The notes beneath the pieces were generated by a model, which saw only the letters and a program-made list of their open reading frames with translations, had not been told where the DNA came from and did no database searches. The translations under genes and the position numbers were made by a program. From assembly GCF_002217475.1 (NCBI RefSeq), contig NZ_MUHH01000013.1, positions 1 to 64,000 of the forward strand: a DNA stretch of 64,000 bases, written 5' to 3'. The DNA is from Flavobacterium tructae (GTDB lineage Bacteria > Bacteroidota > Bacteroidia > Flavobacteriales > Flavobacteriaceae). Every line of letters starts with the position of its first letter. The stretch's first letter is position 1. This document shows, one piece after another, positions 38,211 to 47,081 of this stretch.

Positions 38211-39089
38211 ATGACAACAGACATTATAGAATTAAATGATTTTATTGTTTTAATCGAACAATCGAATACCTCTAAGACTTTCATACAGCAATGTGAAATC
38301 GACGGAGATGCTGTTGGCTTTGCCTTTTATGGCTCCGGAAATGTTGAACTGGAAATCAAACACAACAATCAGACTAAATATCTGACCAATACAACCGGAC
38401 TCGCCATTTGTTTTTTTGGCAATCAAAAGGTCGAGTTCTCTCATAAAATAGAACCAGATAAACCGCTACAGTCCATTAGCATCTTCACCAAACCAAAACA
38501 TTTACATTCTCTGCCTCAGGCCGAGAAAGAAATTTTTGAAAATTACCTTCCTGAATTATTAAATCCGCAGGAACATTTTGTGCAAGGACCTTCCTTTTAT
38601 ATGACTTTAGAGATGCAGGTCGCGGTTCAAAAGATTTTCAATACCACCTACACCGGCAATACGAGATTACTGTTTTTAAGAAGTCAGGTCAACGAACTTT
38701 TGGCTCACTTCTATGCGTTGCTCGCAACAGGTACCAAAATTGATCTTTCGGAAATTGATAAAAACAAACTTTTCAAAGCAAAAGAAATTGTAACCAACAG
38801 CTATTCAAAACCGCCATCAATCACACAATTATCGCAAATGGTAGGCTTGAACAGTAACAAACTAAAAAAGAATTTTAAAGAACTTTTTGGCATTCCTGTT
38901 TTCAAATTCGTTCAGGAAGAAAGACTGCACAAGGCTTATGAATTGTTGCGTGACAACGAAAAAACAGTTCAGGAATCGGCCTGGGAGGTGGGTTATGACA
39001 GTCTGAGTTCGTTTTCGAATGCCTTTCATAAAAAATTTGGTATGCGTCCAAATGAAGTTCGGCAGCAATTCTTTTCAAACAAATCATAG
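38211..39089 (+). CDS. AraC-family transcriptional regulator
   Basis: The 292-residue protein has an N-terminal beta-rich sensing region (about 1-170) and a C-terminal AraC domain with two helix-turn-helix units (SITQLSQMVGLNSNKLKKNF and TVQESAWEVGYDSLSSFSNA, then KKFGMRPNEVRQ). The following NAD(P)-binding reductase gene starts 70 bases downstream in the same direction. AraC plus NmrA-like reductase pairs are common in Bacteroidota, so it probably controls that gene. The effector is unknown. Confidence 0.88.
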   Translation: MTTDIIELNDFIVLIEQSNTSKTFIQQCEIDGDAVGFAFYGSGNVELEIKHNNQTKYLTNTTGLAICFFGNQKVEFSHKIEPDKPLQSISIFTKPKHLHSLPQAEKEIFENYLPELLNPQEHFVQGPSFYMTLEMQVAVQKIFNTTYTGNTRLLFLRSQVNELLAHFYALLATGTKIDLSEIDKNKLFKAKEIVTNSYSKPPSITQLSQMVGLNSNKLKKNFKELFGIPVFKFVQEERLHKAYELLRDNEKTVQESAWEVGYDSLSSFSNAFHKKFGMRPNEVRQQFFSNKS

Positions 39090-39159
39090 TTCTTTTACGA
39101 CAAATGAATCCGTTTTAATCTAAACACCTTTGTATCAGTAATCATTTAAAAATACTGAT

Positions 39160-39987
39160 ATGAAAAACACAAAAATTTTAGTTCTGGGTTCCAATGGAAA
39201 AACAGGACGCAGAGTAGCCGAAAGATTAGAACAAATTGAAGGTATTGCAGTTCGTTTGGGTTCCCGAAATGAAAAACTACCTTTCGATTGGGAAAAACAG
39301 GAAACCTGGCCCACTGTTCTACAGGGAATCGATACAGTTTATATTACTTTTCAACCCGACCTGGCCATTCCTTCAGCGGTAAAAACGATTCAGAATTTTA
39401 CTGGTCTTGCCACAAAATTGGGAGTACAGAAAATGGTTTTACTTTCGGGAAGAGGCGAAAAAGAAGCACAGCTTTGCGAGGAAGTTGTAAAAAGTACCGC
39501 TAAAAACTGGACCATTATTCGTGCCAGCTGGTTCAATCAGAACTTTAGCGAAAGCTTCTTTTTAGATCCGATATTAGCCGGAATAGTGGCCTTACCAAGA
39601 GCAGAAGCACTGGAACCTTTTACCGATGCCGATGATATTGCCGATGTGGTTACTGCCGCTCTTTTAGAAGACAAACACAACGGACAAACTTATGAATTAA
39701 CCGGTCCAAGGTTATTGACGTTCCAACAAGCCGTAAATGAAATTGCCGAAGCCAGTGGTCGAAATATTACCTTTAAGGGACTATCGTTAGAAGAATACAA
39801 TCAGCTTTTGCAGGAATATCACGTTCCGGAAGATCATATTTGGCTCATCAACTATCTTTTTGAACAAGTTCTAGACGGTCGAAATTCCAGTATCACCTCA
39901 GATATAGAAAACATTTTGGGCAGAAAAGCAAAGGATTTTTCCGCCTACGCGAAAGAGACTGCCAAGACTGCAATCTGGAACTCCTAA
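39160..39987 (+). CDS. NmrA-like NAD(P)-binding reductase/sensor
   Basis: The 275-residue atypical short-chain dehydrogenase has the N-terminal Rossmann motif GSNGKTGRRVAERL (residues 9-22). It lacks the classical Tyr-x-x-x-Lys catalytic pair and has the NmrA-like RASWFNQNFSESF and FTDADDIADVVTAALL blocks. Relatives act as quinone or azo reductases or as redox-responsive binding proteins. Its AraC-type neighbour suggests inducible expression. No pathway can be assigned. Confidence 0.8.
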   Translation: MKNTKILVLGSNGKTGRRVAERLEQIEGIAVRLGSRNEKLPFDWEKQETWPTVLQGIDTVYITFQPDLAIPSAVKTIQNFTGLATKLGVQKMVLLSGRGEKEAQLCEEVVKSTAKNWTIIRASWFNQNFSESFFLDPILAGIVALPRAEALEPFTDADDIADVVTAALLEDKHNGQTYELTGPRLLTFQQAVNEIAEASGRNITFKGLSLEEYNQLLQEYHVPEDHIWLINYLFEQVLDGRNSSITSDIENILGRKAKDFSAYAKETAKTAIWNS

Positions 39988-40013
39988 AACTAACACCGAT
40001 TGTATATTCAATA

Positions 40014-40076
40014 TAGTCCAATTGCATTGTACTATTTTCATATTACATCGGCATTATATCGGAAAACATTGGACTA
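40014..40076. repeat. 9-bp inverted repeat upstream of the small membrane protein
   Basis: TAGTCCAAT at 40014-40022 is mirrored by ATTGGACTA at 40068-40076, 45 bases apart, ending 27 bases before the next start codon. The wide spacing suggests paired operator half-sites or a weak mRNA stem. Function unknown. Confidence 0.4.
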
Positions 40077-40103
40077 AAATATAAGTAAAATTGATATAAG
40101 ATT

Positions 40104-40487
40104 ATGAAATATAGCAGAGGAATATTTTCAGGATTTATAGTTTGGTTGTGCGTTAGTTTTTCTTTTTATCTTTTAGGGAATACTCCCCTTCTGAAAGATT
40201 CTTTTCTAATACAAGCCGCAATCGTTATGGTGCTTATCGTTTTTTATGCTATCGTTGGCGCAAAATTCTATTATCAGAAAAAATACAACATCAGTGGTTT
40301 TGCTCTTGGCGTATTAATGTCAGGAACAGCATTGTTTTTGGACGTTTTGATAACCGTTCCTTTTGTTGAAATTCCCGAAGGAAGAAGTTATGAGAGCTTT
40401 TTCACCAGCCCAATTTTATGGACACTGGCTTTTATAAACGCTTTTTCGGTTTACTGGTATTGGCACAGAAAAATAAAAATCTCCTAA
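40104..40487 (+). CDS. Small four-helix membrane protein (DUF5367-like)
   Basis: The 127-residue protein has four predicted membrane spans (about 8-28, 36-55, 65-86 and 101-119) with a short basic C-terminus (HRKIKIS). It resembles the DUF5367 group of small uncharacterised integral membrane proteins, though I am unsure of the family. Nothing catalytic is visible. It ends in a terminator shared with the convergent MFS gene. Confidence 0.65.
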   Translation: MKYSRGIFSGFIVWLCVSFSFYLLGNTPLLKDSFLIQAAIVMVLIVFYAIVGAKFYYQKKYNISGFALGVLMSGTALFLDVLITVPFVEIPEGRSYESFFTSPILWTLAFINAFSVYWYWHRKIKIS

Positions 40488-40510
40488 TCAACAATTTTCA
40501 TAAAAAGATA

Positions 40511-40549
40511 AAAAAAGAAAGCTTGTCGTTAACAGACAAGCTTCCTTTT
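40511..40549. terminator. Bidirectional intrinsic terminator
   Basis: AAGCTTGTC / GACAAGCTT form a perfect 9-bp stem with a 7-base loop, flanked by an A-run on the left and T-rich sequence on the right. It serves the membrane-protein gene on the plus strand and the MFS gene on the minus strand. Confidence 0.85.
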
Positions 40550-40567
40550 GATTTGAAATCTAAAAAA

Positions 40568-41839
40568 TTAAACTTCTACCATTTCCGGAACCGGAGTAGG
40601 AGCAACTGTATCTTTTGATTTCACCAGTTTATTGACTCTCCAAATCAAAAATATGGTCGAAAGTGTAATTACCGCAATTACATATCCTAAAATATCGTAG
40701 TTTTCGAGAGGTGATGTCTTTGTTTTCTGATGAACAATAAACCCGGCACAAACCGCGGCAATTCCACCTGCAATTTGCTGCAAAGAAGAAGAGATCGACA
40801 TATAAGCACCACGATCTTCCAATCCGGGAATAGCTGTGTTTAATGTTGTGGCAGGGATCATTCGACTCATAATGCCCATAAACATAATCATAGTAAGCAC
40901 TACGATTTGCCAAAGAGGTACCGGACCAAGATTGGTGTAAATGATAATCATAATAACCGAAAGTATAGATCCGGCCGCAAACAGTTTGAACTTACTGACT
41001 TTATCACTCAACTTACCCACCAAAGGCATGATGAAAAGTACCGAAAGTCCGGTAAAGAAAAAGACCATTGGCAATTCGAGCTGACTGATGTGAATATTGT
41101 TGACTAAAAAGGCACTTCCAAAGGGCTGTAACATAAAACCTCCAACCGAAAGAAAAGCAATAGACATAAAACCAACCTGATAGTGTTTGTTACTCAGGGT
41201 ATGCCACAGATGTAAAAAAGGACTTTTGTCTGACTGCACTTCTAAATGTTTGGTGATCGGTTTCATCTGAGTGATAATGGCAATAAGTATCAATACCGCC
41301 AGAACTGCAATCATAATAAAAGCCGAATGCCATCCCCAGTGATTGGCAAAATACAAGCCTACCGGAATTCCTAAAATCTGACTGGAAGCAAATGCCATTT
41401 GAATAAATCCCATCACACGTCCGCGTTGATGAATCACGAACAAATCCGTTACAATCGCCAGGGAAACAGATCCTATTACCCCTCCAAAAAGTCCGGTTAC
41501 AATCCTTGCCAATAGCAGCATTACATAACTGGTTGAAAGTGCGCAGAAAACGGTACCAATAATAAATCCGATATAAAAGAAAATTAAAAGTTTCTTTCGG
41601 TCAAACTTATCTGCAAAACCTGCAGCGAGTAATCCTGAAGCTCCAGCACTAAAGGCGTAGGCAGAAACGGTAAAACCAAAATTTGCCGGTGTCATGTTCA
41701 GGGTTTTCATTAAAATATCTCCTAAGGGAGAAATAACCATAAAATCGAGTATCACGGTGAACTGCAAAAGCGCTAATATCGCAATAATGATTTTTTGATG
41801 TGTCGAGAAAGCCGGGCTTTCTGTAGTGTTTTTTTTCAT
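40568..41839 (-). CDS. MFS transporter, drug-efflux type
   Basis: The 423-residue inner-membrane protein has about twelve helices in two bundles of six. Motif A of the major facilitator superfamily is seen as GFADKFDRKKLL in the first cytoplasmic loop and repeated as GKLSDKVSKF in the second half. It belongs to the DHA1-like proton-coupled exporters. It is the last gene of an operon with a TetR regulator and a 75-residue protein, an arrangement typical of inducible efflux. Substrate unknown. Confidence 0.88.
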   Translation of the reverse strand: MKKNTTESPAFSTHQKIIIAILALLQFTVILDFMVISPLGDILMKTLNMTPANFGFTVSAYAFSAGASGLLAAGFADKFDRKKLLIFFYIGFIIGTVFCALSTSYVMLLLARIVTGLFGGVIGSVSLAIVTDLFVIHQRGRVMGFIQMAFASSQILGIPVGLYFANHWGWHSAFIMIAVLAVLILIAIITQMKPITKHLEVQSDKSPFLHLWHTLSNKHYQVGFMSIAFLSVGGFMLQPFGSAFLVNNIHISQLELPMVFFFTGLSVLFIMPLVGKLSDKVSKFKLFAAGSILSVIMIIIYTNLGPVPLWQIVVLTMIMFMGIMSRMIPATTLNTAIPGLEDRGAYMSISSSLQQIAGGIAAVCAGFIVHQKTKTSPLENYDILGYVIAVITLSTIFLIWRVNKLVKSKDTVAPTPVPEMVEV

Positions 41840-41859
41840 TCTTTATAAAATGTATTAGT

Positions 41860-42087
41860 TTAGTCTAACTCTTGACATTCATGGCCAAAGGATGTGACCA
41901 TATCAATAATAGTTTCAGGATGTAATGTTTCTGAAACAACTCTGAGAACGCAATCAACATCTTCGCAGTCAATGCTCCATTGCTGAATATCTGAATGAGT
42001 GTCAAGTTTTTGACGGATGGGACAATTAGGGTCTTTGTCACCAATGTTTGTTTTAAAAATATGAATTGTACTTAAATTTGTTTCCAT
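41860..42087 (-). CDS. Small cytoplasmic protein between TetR and MFS genes, HMA-like fold
   Basis: The 75-residue protein begins METNLSTIHIFKTNIG and has the beta-alpha-beta spacing of a heavy-metal-associated domain (QWSIDCEDVDCVLRVVSET, then IDMVTSFGHECQELD). It lacks the CxxC metal motif, although three Cys remain. Six bases separate it from the TetR stop and 20 from the MFS start, so it is clearly co-transcribed. It could be an accessory or allosteric protein for efflux or the regulator. Function unknown. Confidence 0.65.
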   Translation of the reverse strand: METNLSTIHIFKTNIGDKDPNCPIRQKLDTHSDIQQWSIDCEDVDCVLRVVSETLHPETIIDMVTSFGHECQELD

Positions 42088-42093
42088 AATTTT

Positions 42094-42690
42094 TCATGGT
42101 TTTAGTCCTTTTACAGTGGCCTGAAAGGCTTCTTTCATAATTTCCTTAGTAAGTGTAAAGGGTTTTCCTCCCATACTCTTACCTTCAGTATGTAAGTTCA
42201 ATAAAGTGTACAAAGGCCCGTAGGCAACACTCCAAAAAGCCTCAAATGTCATAGGAATCAACTCGTTATTGCGCAAGCCGTTTTCTATAAACGTTTTCAT
42301 AATCCTTCTAAAATCTGCAAACTCCTGAATAGAATCCAGAATGATCTCTGAATGAGGGGAATGTTTGACAATTTCAAAAAATGCAACTTCCTTGGGATAT
42401 TTCATGGTAAAGTTGGCGCGGTTTTCCCACTGTTTCCATAAACCTTCCTCAAATGACATTTCGGGCGAAAAGTTCTTCACGGTGCTGGTAAAAAACTTCA
42501 GCGCGATAATGGCACCTATTTTTTGAATCAAATCATCTTTGTCTTTGTAATAGATGTAAAGCGTGCCAACAGAAATAGAACAGGCCTTCGCCAGCTTGTT
42601 CATACTAAAACCCTGAAATCCTTCCTGAACAATCTGATCAATTGCCATTTCGATTACTAATTTTTCTTTGTCGACATCTCTTGCTCTCAT
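42094..42690 (-). CDS. TetR-family repressor
   Basis: I start this 198-residue gene at the Met of MRARDVDKEKLVIEMAID (ATG at 42688-42690), because the longer frame adds 55 residues with no family match and runs over the promoter region. The N-terminal TetR helix-turn-helix is clear (GFQGFSMNKLAKACSISVGTLYIYYKDKDDL); the rest is an all-alpha ligand domain. It should repress itself and the downstream small protein and MFS exporter. A GAATG-AA-CATTC palindrome 36 bases upstream of the start is a candidate operator. Confidence 0.88.
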   Translation of the reverse strand: MRARDVDKEKLVIEMAIDQIVQEGFQGFSMNKLAKACSISVGTLYIYYKDKDDLIQKIGAIIALKFFTSTVKNFSPEMSFEEGLWKQWENRANFTMKYPKEVAFFEIVKHSPHSEIILDSIQEFADFRRIMKTFIENGLRNNELIPMTFEAFWSVAYGPLYTLLNLHTEGKSMGGKPFTLTKEIMKEAFQATVKGLKP

Positions 42691-42725
42691 ACTGATTATT
42701 TTAGCACAAATATAGTATAATAAAT

Positions 42726-42737
42726 GAATGAACATTC
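42726..42737. promoter_or_regulatory. Candidate TetR operator
   Basis: GAATGAACATTC is a perfect palindrome around AA, with A/T-rich extensions, placed directly before the TetR gene where an autorepressor would bind. Assignment rests on position only. Confidence 0.4.
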
Positions 42738-43066
42738 TTTTATTTAAAATTATTTTTGTGAACTGAAAAAATAATGACCTCACAAACAAAATTATACGGA
42801 TTTCTACAGGACAAAACAATAACATTTTACCTCCCAGAAGCTTTAGTCTGTTCAAGTTTACCAGTCCTACTCTACGGTACTATTGGAATTTATTATGAAA
42901 AATGCAGAAAGTTCAATTTATCAAATGTACTTTGTTTGTTTTAGCTTAAATTGGTTGACCAATAGGGCCCAGTACATTTACATCTGCAAACACAGAGGTC
43001 ATTATCTTTTAAATGCAAATAACACTTATTCTGTTATTTCCACTAAACTAATAAATACACTAAAAA
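42738..43066. other. Intergenic region between tetR and nagA
   Basis: This is 329 bases without a convincing gene. A short frame at 42883-43107 overlaps the nagA start and lacks family features. It must contain the nagA promoter, but no clear TAnnTTTG with a -33 box stood out. Confidence 0.4.
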
Positions 43067-44206
43067 ATGAAACAAGCCATTATCAATACCACTGTACACA
43101 CTGGTGACGAAATTATTACCAACGGAGTAATCATCATTGAAAACGGAATCATCCTTTCTGTTCAAAAAGAAACTCCAAATGATATCGAAACGATTGATTT
43201 AAAAGGAAAACATATTGCTGCCGGATTTATTGATATTCAAATCAACGGAGGCGAAAAATTGTATTTCAGTCAAACCCCTACCGAGGAAACCATTCAGGAC
43301 ATTTATGATACAAGCCTTCAATACGGTACGACTCATATACTTCCGTGTTTGATTTCTTCTTCAAGAGAAACTATCATAAACGGAATTGAAGCGGTGCGAA
43401 GTTACATGAAAAAGCACTCCAACGGTGTAATAGGAATGCATCTGGAGGGCCCTTTTCTGAATCCGTTAAAACGTGGCGCACATCCTATTGATCAGGTTCG
43501 TAAACCCACTAATGAGGAACTTGAAGAAATTATCCGATTAGGAAAAGATGTTATTAAAGTAATCACCATTGCCCCGGAATGCTTTACTGAGCAACAACTC
43601 AACATGTTGATTGAAAGCGGCATTGTAATTTCGATCGGACATTCAACCGTAACACACAAAGAAGCACAGGTTTATTTCTCAAAAGGCATTAAACTTGTCA
43701 CTCATTTATTCAATGCAATGACACAATTCGGACATCGTGAACCTGGTTTAGTTGGTGCCACTTTAGAAAATGAAAATGTATATGCCCCAGTTATTTTAGA
43801 CGGTGCACATTGTGATTATGCTGCTGCGAAATTAGCCTACAGATTAAAACAGGATAAGTTCTTTTTGATTAGTGATGCTACTTTCCTGGGGCGAAAAATT
43901 GCCAGTTTTAAATGGAATAATTTCGATGCGTACCTTGAAGACGGCTTTTACCGAAATAGCGAAGGCAGTCTGGCCGGAGCAACAATCTCGATGCTGGAAG
44001 CCGTTCAGAATGCTTACAATCATCTGGGAGTTTCAGCAGACGAAGCCATTCAAATGGCCACTTCGCGCGTAGCTGCTGCAATAGGTCTGGAAAATCAAAT
44101 TGGAAAAATAAAGCCGGGGTTTCCTGCAAGTTTTGTTCAGTTCAATGATAATTTATCTGAAATAAAAACCTTAAATTTTTCGAAAACACCGTTATTTATT
44201 TCATAG
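43067..44206 (+). CDS. nagA: N-acetylglucosamine-6-phosphate deacetylase
   Basis: The 379-residue cytoplasmic enzyme converts GlcNAc-6-P to GlcN-6-P and acetate. It carries the NagA amidohydrolase motifs: GMHLEGPFLNP (metal Glu), SIGHSTVTHKEA, THLFNAMTQFGHREPG, and LISDATFLG with the catalytic Asp. Length is normal. It is not directly joined to the glycosaminoglycan locus, but its product is the substrate of the deaminase at 35894. It could serve both GAG-derived GlcNAc and cell-wall recycling. Confidence 0.93.
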   Translation: MKQAIINTTVHTGDEIITNGVIIIENGIILSVQKETPNDIETIDLKGKHIAAGFIDIQINGGEKLYFSQTPTEETIQDIYDTSLQYGTTHILPCLISSSRETIINGIEAVRSYMKKHSNGVIGMHLEGPFLNPLKRGAHPIDQVRKPTNEELEEIIRLGKDVIKVITIAPECFTEQQLNMLIESGIVISIGHSTVTHKEAQVYFSKGIKLVTHLFNAMTQFGHREPGLVGATLENENVYAPVILDGAHCDYAAAKLAYRLKQDKFFLISDATFLGRKIASFKWNNFDAYLEDGFYRNSEGSLAGATISMLEAVQNAYNHLGVSADEAIQMATSRVAAAIGLENQIGKIKPGFPASFVQFNDNLSEIKTLNFSKTPLFIS

Positions 44207-44396
44207 AATAAGGAAAGAAAAATAGATTTTACAGTAATTTTTTGACTTTCCTTAAACTCGATTTCTTTTGGAGTATAGTAGCGTTTTTAACTTACATTAG
44301 TAGGAAACAATCCGGAAAAAATAAACCAGAATAATCAATCATTCCCTAAACAGCACCAATTGTTACCCTCCTGAAACTAAATGTGAATAAGTTTTT

Positions 44397-44404
44397 TAAC
44401 TTTG
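44397..44404 (+). promoter_or_regulatory. Possible -7 promoter element for the metzincin-like lipoprotein gene
   Basis: TAACTTTG fits TAnnTTTG and lies 88 bases before the start codon. No matching -33 box was recognised. Confidence 0.35.
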
Positions 44405-44491
44405 CCCAAAATTGCCCCAAAAACAAAACTTAAAAATTTATTTAAACAACAACAATTTTTTATATAAACCCAAATTTAACCTACTAATCCT

Positions 44492-45730
44492 ATGAGAAAA
44501 CCCATTTCTTATTTTTTGTCTTTTGTCTTTTTCGCAGGCATATTATTCGGATGCAGCGATGATGATTCAAAAGGTGACAGCTACAAAGCCAATTATTTGC
44601 CCGCTATTGATGCGTCGACTTTACCCCAAGAAAACCGACCAATGACCATGTTTGAAGACACAGAAAGTTCTTCAAAAATGTATGACAACAAAGACCGCTG
44701 GTTTCGTGTTAATCAGCCCATGCAAATTATTCAAAAAGGCAAAGATTCTGTACAAATTTCTCTTTATTCTCCAGTTGGACTTAAAGACGTAAAAGTGTAT
44801 GCAAAATTACCTAACTATGACAAGCGATTTTTGCTTTTTGAATTTACATCAGTGCCTGCTTTTCACCGTTCGGCACATCAAATTCCATTAGTAAACGGAA
44901 CTCACGACTATCAACTTGAAAGTGGCAAGGCTGTTACTATTGATAAAATTGATGGCTTCTCTTCGGGAGCAATCGAATTTTCGGTAGAATCAACTGATCC
45001 TTTATTTGCGATGTTCAAAAGAATCAAATCAAATCGACTCGTACAATTCAGCACCCAATATCACCTTAATAATCCTGCTGATGATCCTAATAAATTTTTA
45101 CCAATGAATCCTGTTTTGGCTAAAGAAGCAATCACTATGATTATTAACTATTCCTATGCTATAAGTCATCCTTTGTATTATGATACTTTTATGAATTTTG
45201 ACCGTTATAAAAAAGAACAGGCAACAGCAGCCGGAGCAGGTATAAACGGTGCTTTAAACTGGCACGGAAATGCTGAAGACAAAGATGGTGTTTACGATTA
45301 TCTTACCAAAGCTCAAATTGAACAAGCCTATAACACTTATATCGATAGCCGGACTCTGAATATGGCGATGGTAGGAGGTGGTTCCGCCTGGGGAGGGGGA
45401 GCTTTGGCCTCACAATGGGAATCTGGTTATGTGACCGGACATTGGGTTGGCGATATGTCTGTTTGGACCCACGAATACTCTCACCACTCCGGCTACAGTC
45501 ACAGTAGTAACTTATGCAACAGTGGCGAAGGCGGTGGTCAACAGGGAATGTTTACTGATTTCTATAAATACCTCATCTCTTTGAATGATCTTCCTTTTAC
45601 AGATCCTGATATATTAAAAGGATATACAAAAACAAGCTATCTAAGTCAATCTTATAAAAAGCCTGTTTTCAAAATTGATCCTAAAAACCCATTTTTAGTA
45701 AAATATAAAGGAGAAGGAAAATGGAAATAA
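44492..45730 (+). CDS. Lipoprotein with metzincin-type zinc motif
   Basis: The 412-residue lipoprotein (lipobox FAGILFGCSDD, Cys21) contains HEYSHHSGYSH at residues 327-337. This is exactly the extended zinc-protease pattern HExxHxxGxxH: ligands His327, His331 and His337 with catalytic Glu328. A methionine at 353 (GQQGMFTDFY) could form the Met-turn of metzincins. A preceding glycine-rich strand (MVGGGSAWGGGALASQWESG) resembles an active-site edge. The N-terminal 200 residues look like beta-sandwich domains. I do not recognise the family. It overlaps or abuts the next gene, a beta-propeller lipoprotein, so the two probably work together at the cell surface. Confidence 0.7.
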   Translation: MRKPISYFLSFVFFAGILFGCSDDDSKGDSYKANYLPAIDASTLPQENRPMTMFEDTESSSKMYDNKDRWFRVNQPMQIIQKGKDSVQISLYSPVGLKDVKVYAKLPNYDKRFLLFEFTSVPAFHRSAHQIPLVNGTHDYQLESGKAVTIDKIDGFSSGAIEFSVESTDPLFAMFKRIKSNRLVQFSTQYHLNNPADDPNKFLPMNPVLAKEAITMIINYSYAISHPLYYDTFMNFDRYKKEQATAAGAGINGALNWHGNAEDKDGVYDYLTKAQIEQAYNTYIDSRTLNMAMVGGGSAWGGGALASQWESGYVTGHWVGDMSVWTHEYSHHSGYSHSSNLCNSGEGGGQQGMFTDFYKYLISLNDLPFTDPDILKGYTKTSYLSQSYKKPVFKIDPKNPFLVKYKGEGKWK

Positions 45731-45744
45731 CCTACAAAACTATC

Positions 45745-46755
45745 ATGAACAAAATATCTTTTTTATTCATCCTACTCTGTCTTTTTACAGCTTGTAGCGA
45801 TGATTCTTCAAACGGCAGTGAACCAACAAAATACGATTATTACTTTCCTACGGAAGAAGCTTCCATCACAGCAGCTCAAATTGGTGCAGGAACAGGAACT
45901 TTAGATCCTAAAGGAATTACGGTTGCCAACAATAAACTATACGTTTGTAATGGCGATGTACTGGAAGTTTTTGATGCTGTTTCGATGGCTTATATCAAAA
46001 CAATCTCGGCTTATACTAAAGGAGCCACTACAATTCCGTTTACCAAACTTACTTCAGTTTGTGTAGATAGCGGACGTCTTTATATCGGAAGTGTCGATTC
46101 CAGACTATTTGTACTGGATGAGATTACAAATGCCGGAATCAATACAGTTGGAAACGGTCAGTGGTGGAATACTTTTGTGCACGTTTTTGGTGTTGTGGTT
46201 AAAGATGGTTTAATCTTCGTAAAAGAAAAAGAAACCTCAATTAAAGTTTTTCAAACTACCCAAATTACCGATAGCAGTGATTGGAATTTAAAGCCAATTG
46301 CCAAATTAAATACTTTAGACGGTTGGGATGAGGTATATGCTATGGATATAGATGCAGGCAATTTAGTAGTAGCCGGAAGAGATGCTAAAAGTTATTTGTA
46401 TTACAACATTGAGTCTATTAAAACTAATGCTGCTGCCTCTTTAACTGAACCCATAAAACCAGTAACAGCAGTTTTTGCTGCCGCGGAGCCTATGGCCATA
46501 AGTTTTTCTAAAGACTGGGCTATTACATCCGAAAATATAGGGAACAACAACTACTTGCGTCTGTATCCAAAAGGAGAATTCAAGGATCGAATCTATACTC
46601 CAAGAGTAAATGCTCTTGATATTATGGGACAAAATCCATTTGGAAGTATTGTTGGTGTAGCACAATTGAACGATCGTTTGTATCTATCTGATAATACCAA
46701 CAAGAAAATCAGAGTTATAAAGCTTAATAAAGCAACAATTACAGAACAGCAATAA
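45745..46755 (+). CDS. Beta-propeller lipoprotein paired with the metzincin-like protein
   Basis: I choose the ATG at 45745 because it gives a proper lipoprotein signal (MNKISFLFILLCLFTACSDD); an earlier ATG at 45721 overlaps the previous stop and adds eight polar residues. The 336-residue product has repeated NHL/YncE-like blades (NKLYVCNGDVLEVFDAV, GRLYIGSVDSRLFVLDE, GNLVVAGRDAKSYLYYN, DRLYLSDNTNKKIRVI). Such propellers bind ligands or partner proteins. It is translationally close to the upstream putative protease and is followed by a terminator. Function unknown. Confidence 0.7.
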   Translation: MNKISFLFILLCLFTACSDDSSNGSEPTKYDYYFPTEEASITAAQIGAGTGTLDPKGITVANNKLYVCNGDVLEVFDAVSMAYIKTISAYTKGATTIPFTKLTSVCVDSGRLYIGSVDSRLFVLDEITNAGINTVGNGQWWNTFVHVFGVVVKDGLIFVKEKETSIKVFQTTQITDSSDWNLKPIAKLNTLDGWDEVYAMDIDAGNLVVAGRDAKSYLYYNIESIKTNAAASLTEPIKPVTAVFAAAEPMAISFSKDWAITSENIGNNNYLRLYPKGEFKDRIYTPRVNALDIMGQNPFGSIVGVAQLNDRLYLSDNTNKKIRVIKLNKATITEQQ

Positions 46756-46778
46756 TCATTCTCGCTTTTAAAATAGTG

Positions 46779-46813
46779 AAACCTCTAAACTTAAAAACTT
46801 TAGAGGTTTTTTA
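46779..46813 (+). terminator. Intrinsic terminator after the propeller lipoprotein gene
   Basis: AAACCTCTAAA pairs perfectly with TTTAGAGGTTT around a 9-base loop, with T-run beyond. It closes the two-gene lipoprotein operon. Confidence 0.9.
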
Positions 46814-47004
46814 TTGAAACAAAGTATAGTAGTCAGAATCGCTTCTCCCATTCTCCATAATACAGATAAGTCAATTTTATCACAACTATCCAGCGCGATC
46901 TTCGCGTAAACCTTTGCACACCTGGCGGTTAAAAAACAGCACAAGAATCATACGACTTCAGATTCTTTCCTTTATAAATCCCAATTCCTAATTCTTCCAA
47001 AAAT

Positions 47005-47033
47005 AAAAAACTCCCACTCAGATGAGAAGGAGT
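47005..47033 (-). terminator. Intrinsic terminator for the GT2 gene
   Basis: On the minus strand ACTCC...CTC pairs with GAG...GGAGT and leads into TTTTTTATTTTT. It lies about 50 bases past the glycosyltransferase stop codon. Confidence 0.75.
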
Positions 47034-47081
47034 CCTAAAAAAACAAATCAATTTCTATTTTTTTAATTACAATATTTTTTT

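Noticed and set aside
42691..42855. N-terminal extension of the TetR protein by 55 residues
   Set aside because: The extension covers the candidate operator and promoter and does not resemble TetR N-termini; the start at 42690 gives the normal family length.
42883..43107. 74-codon ORF overlapping the nagA start
   Set aside because: It overlaps the clear nagA N-terminus and has no domain or signal features.
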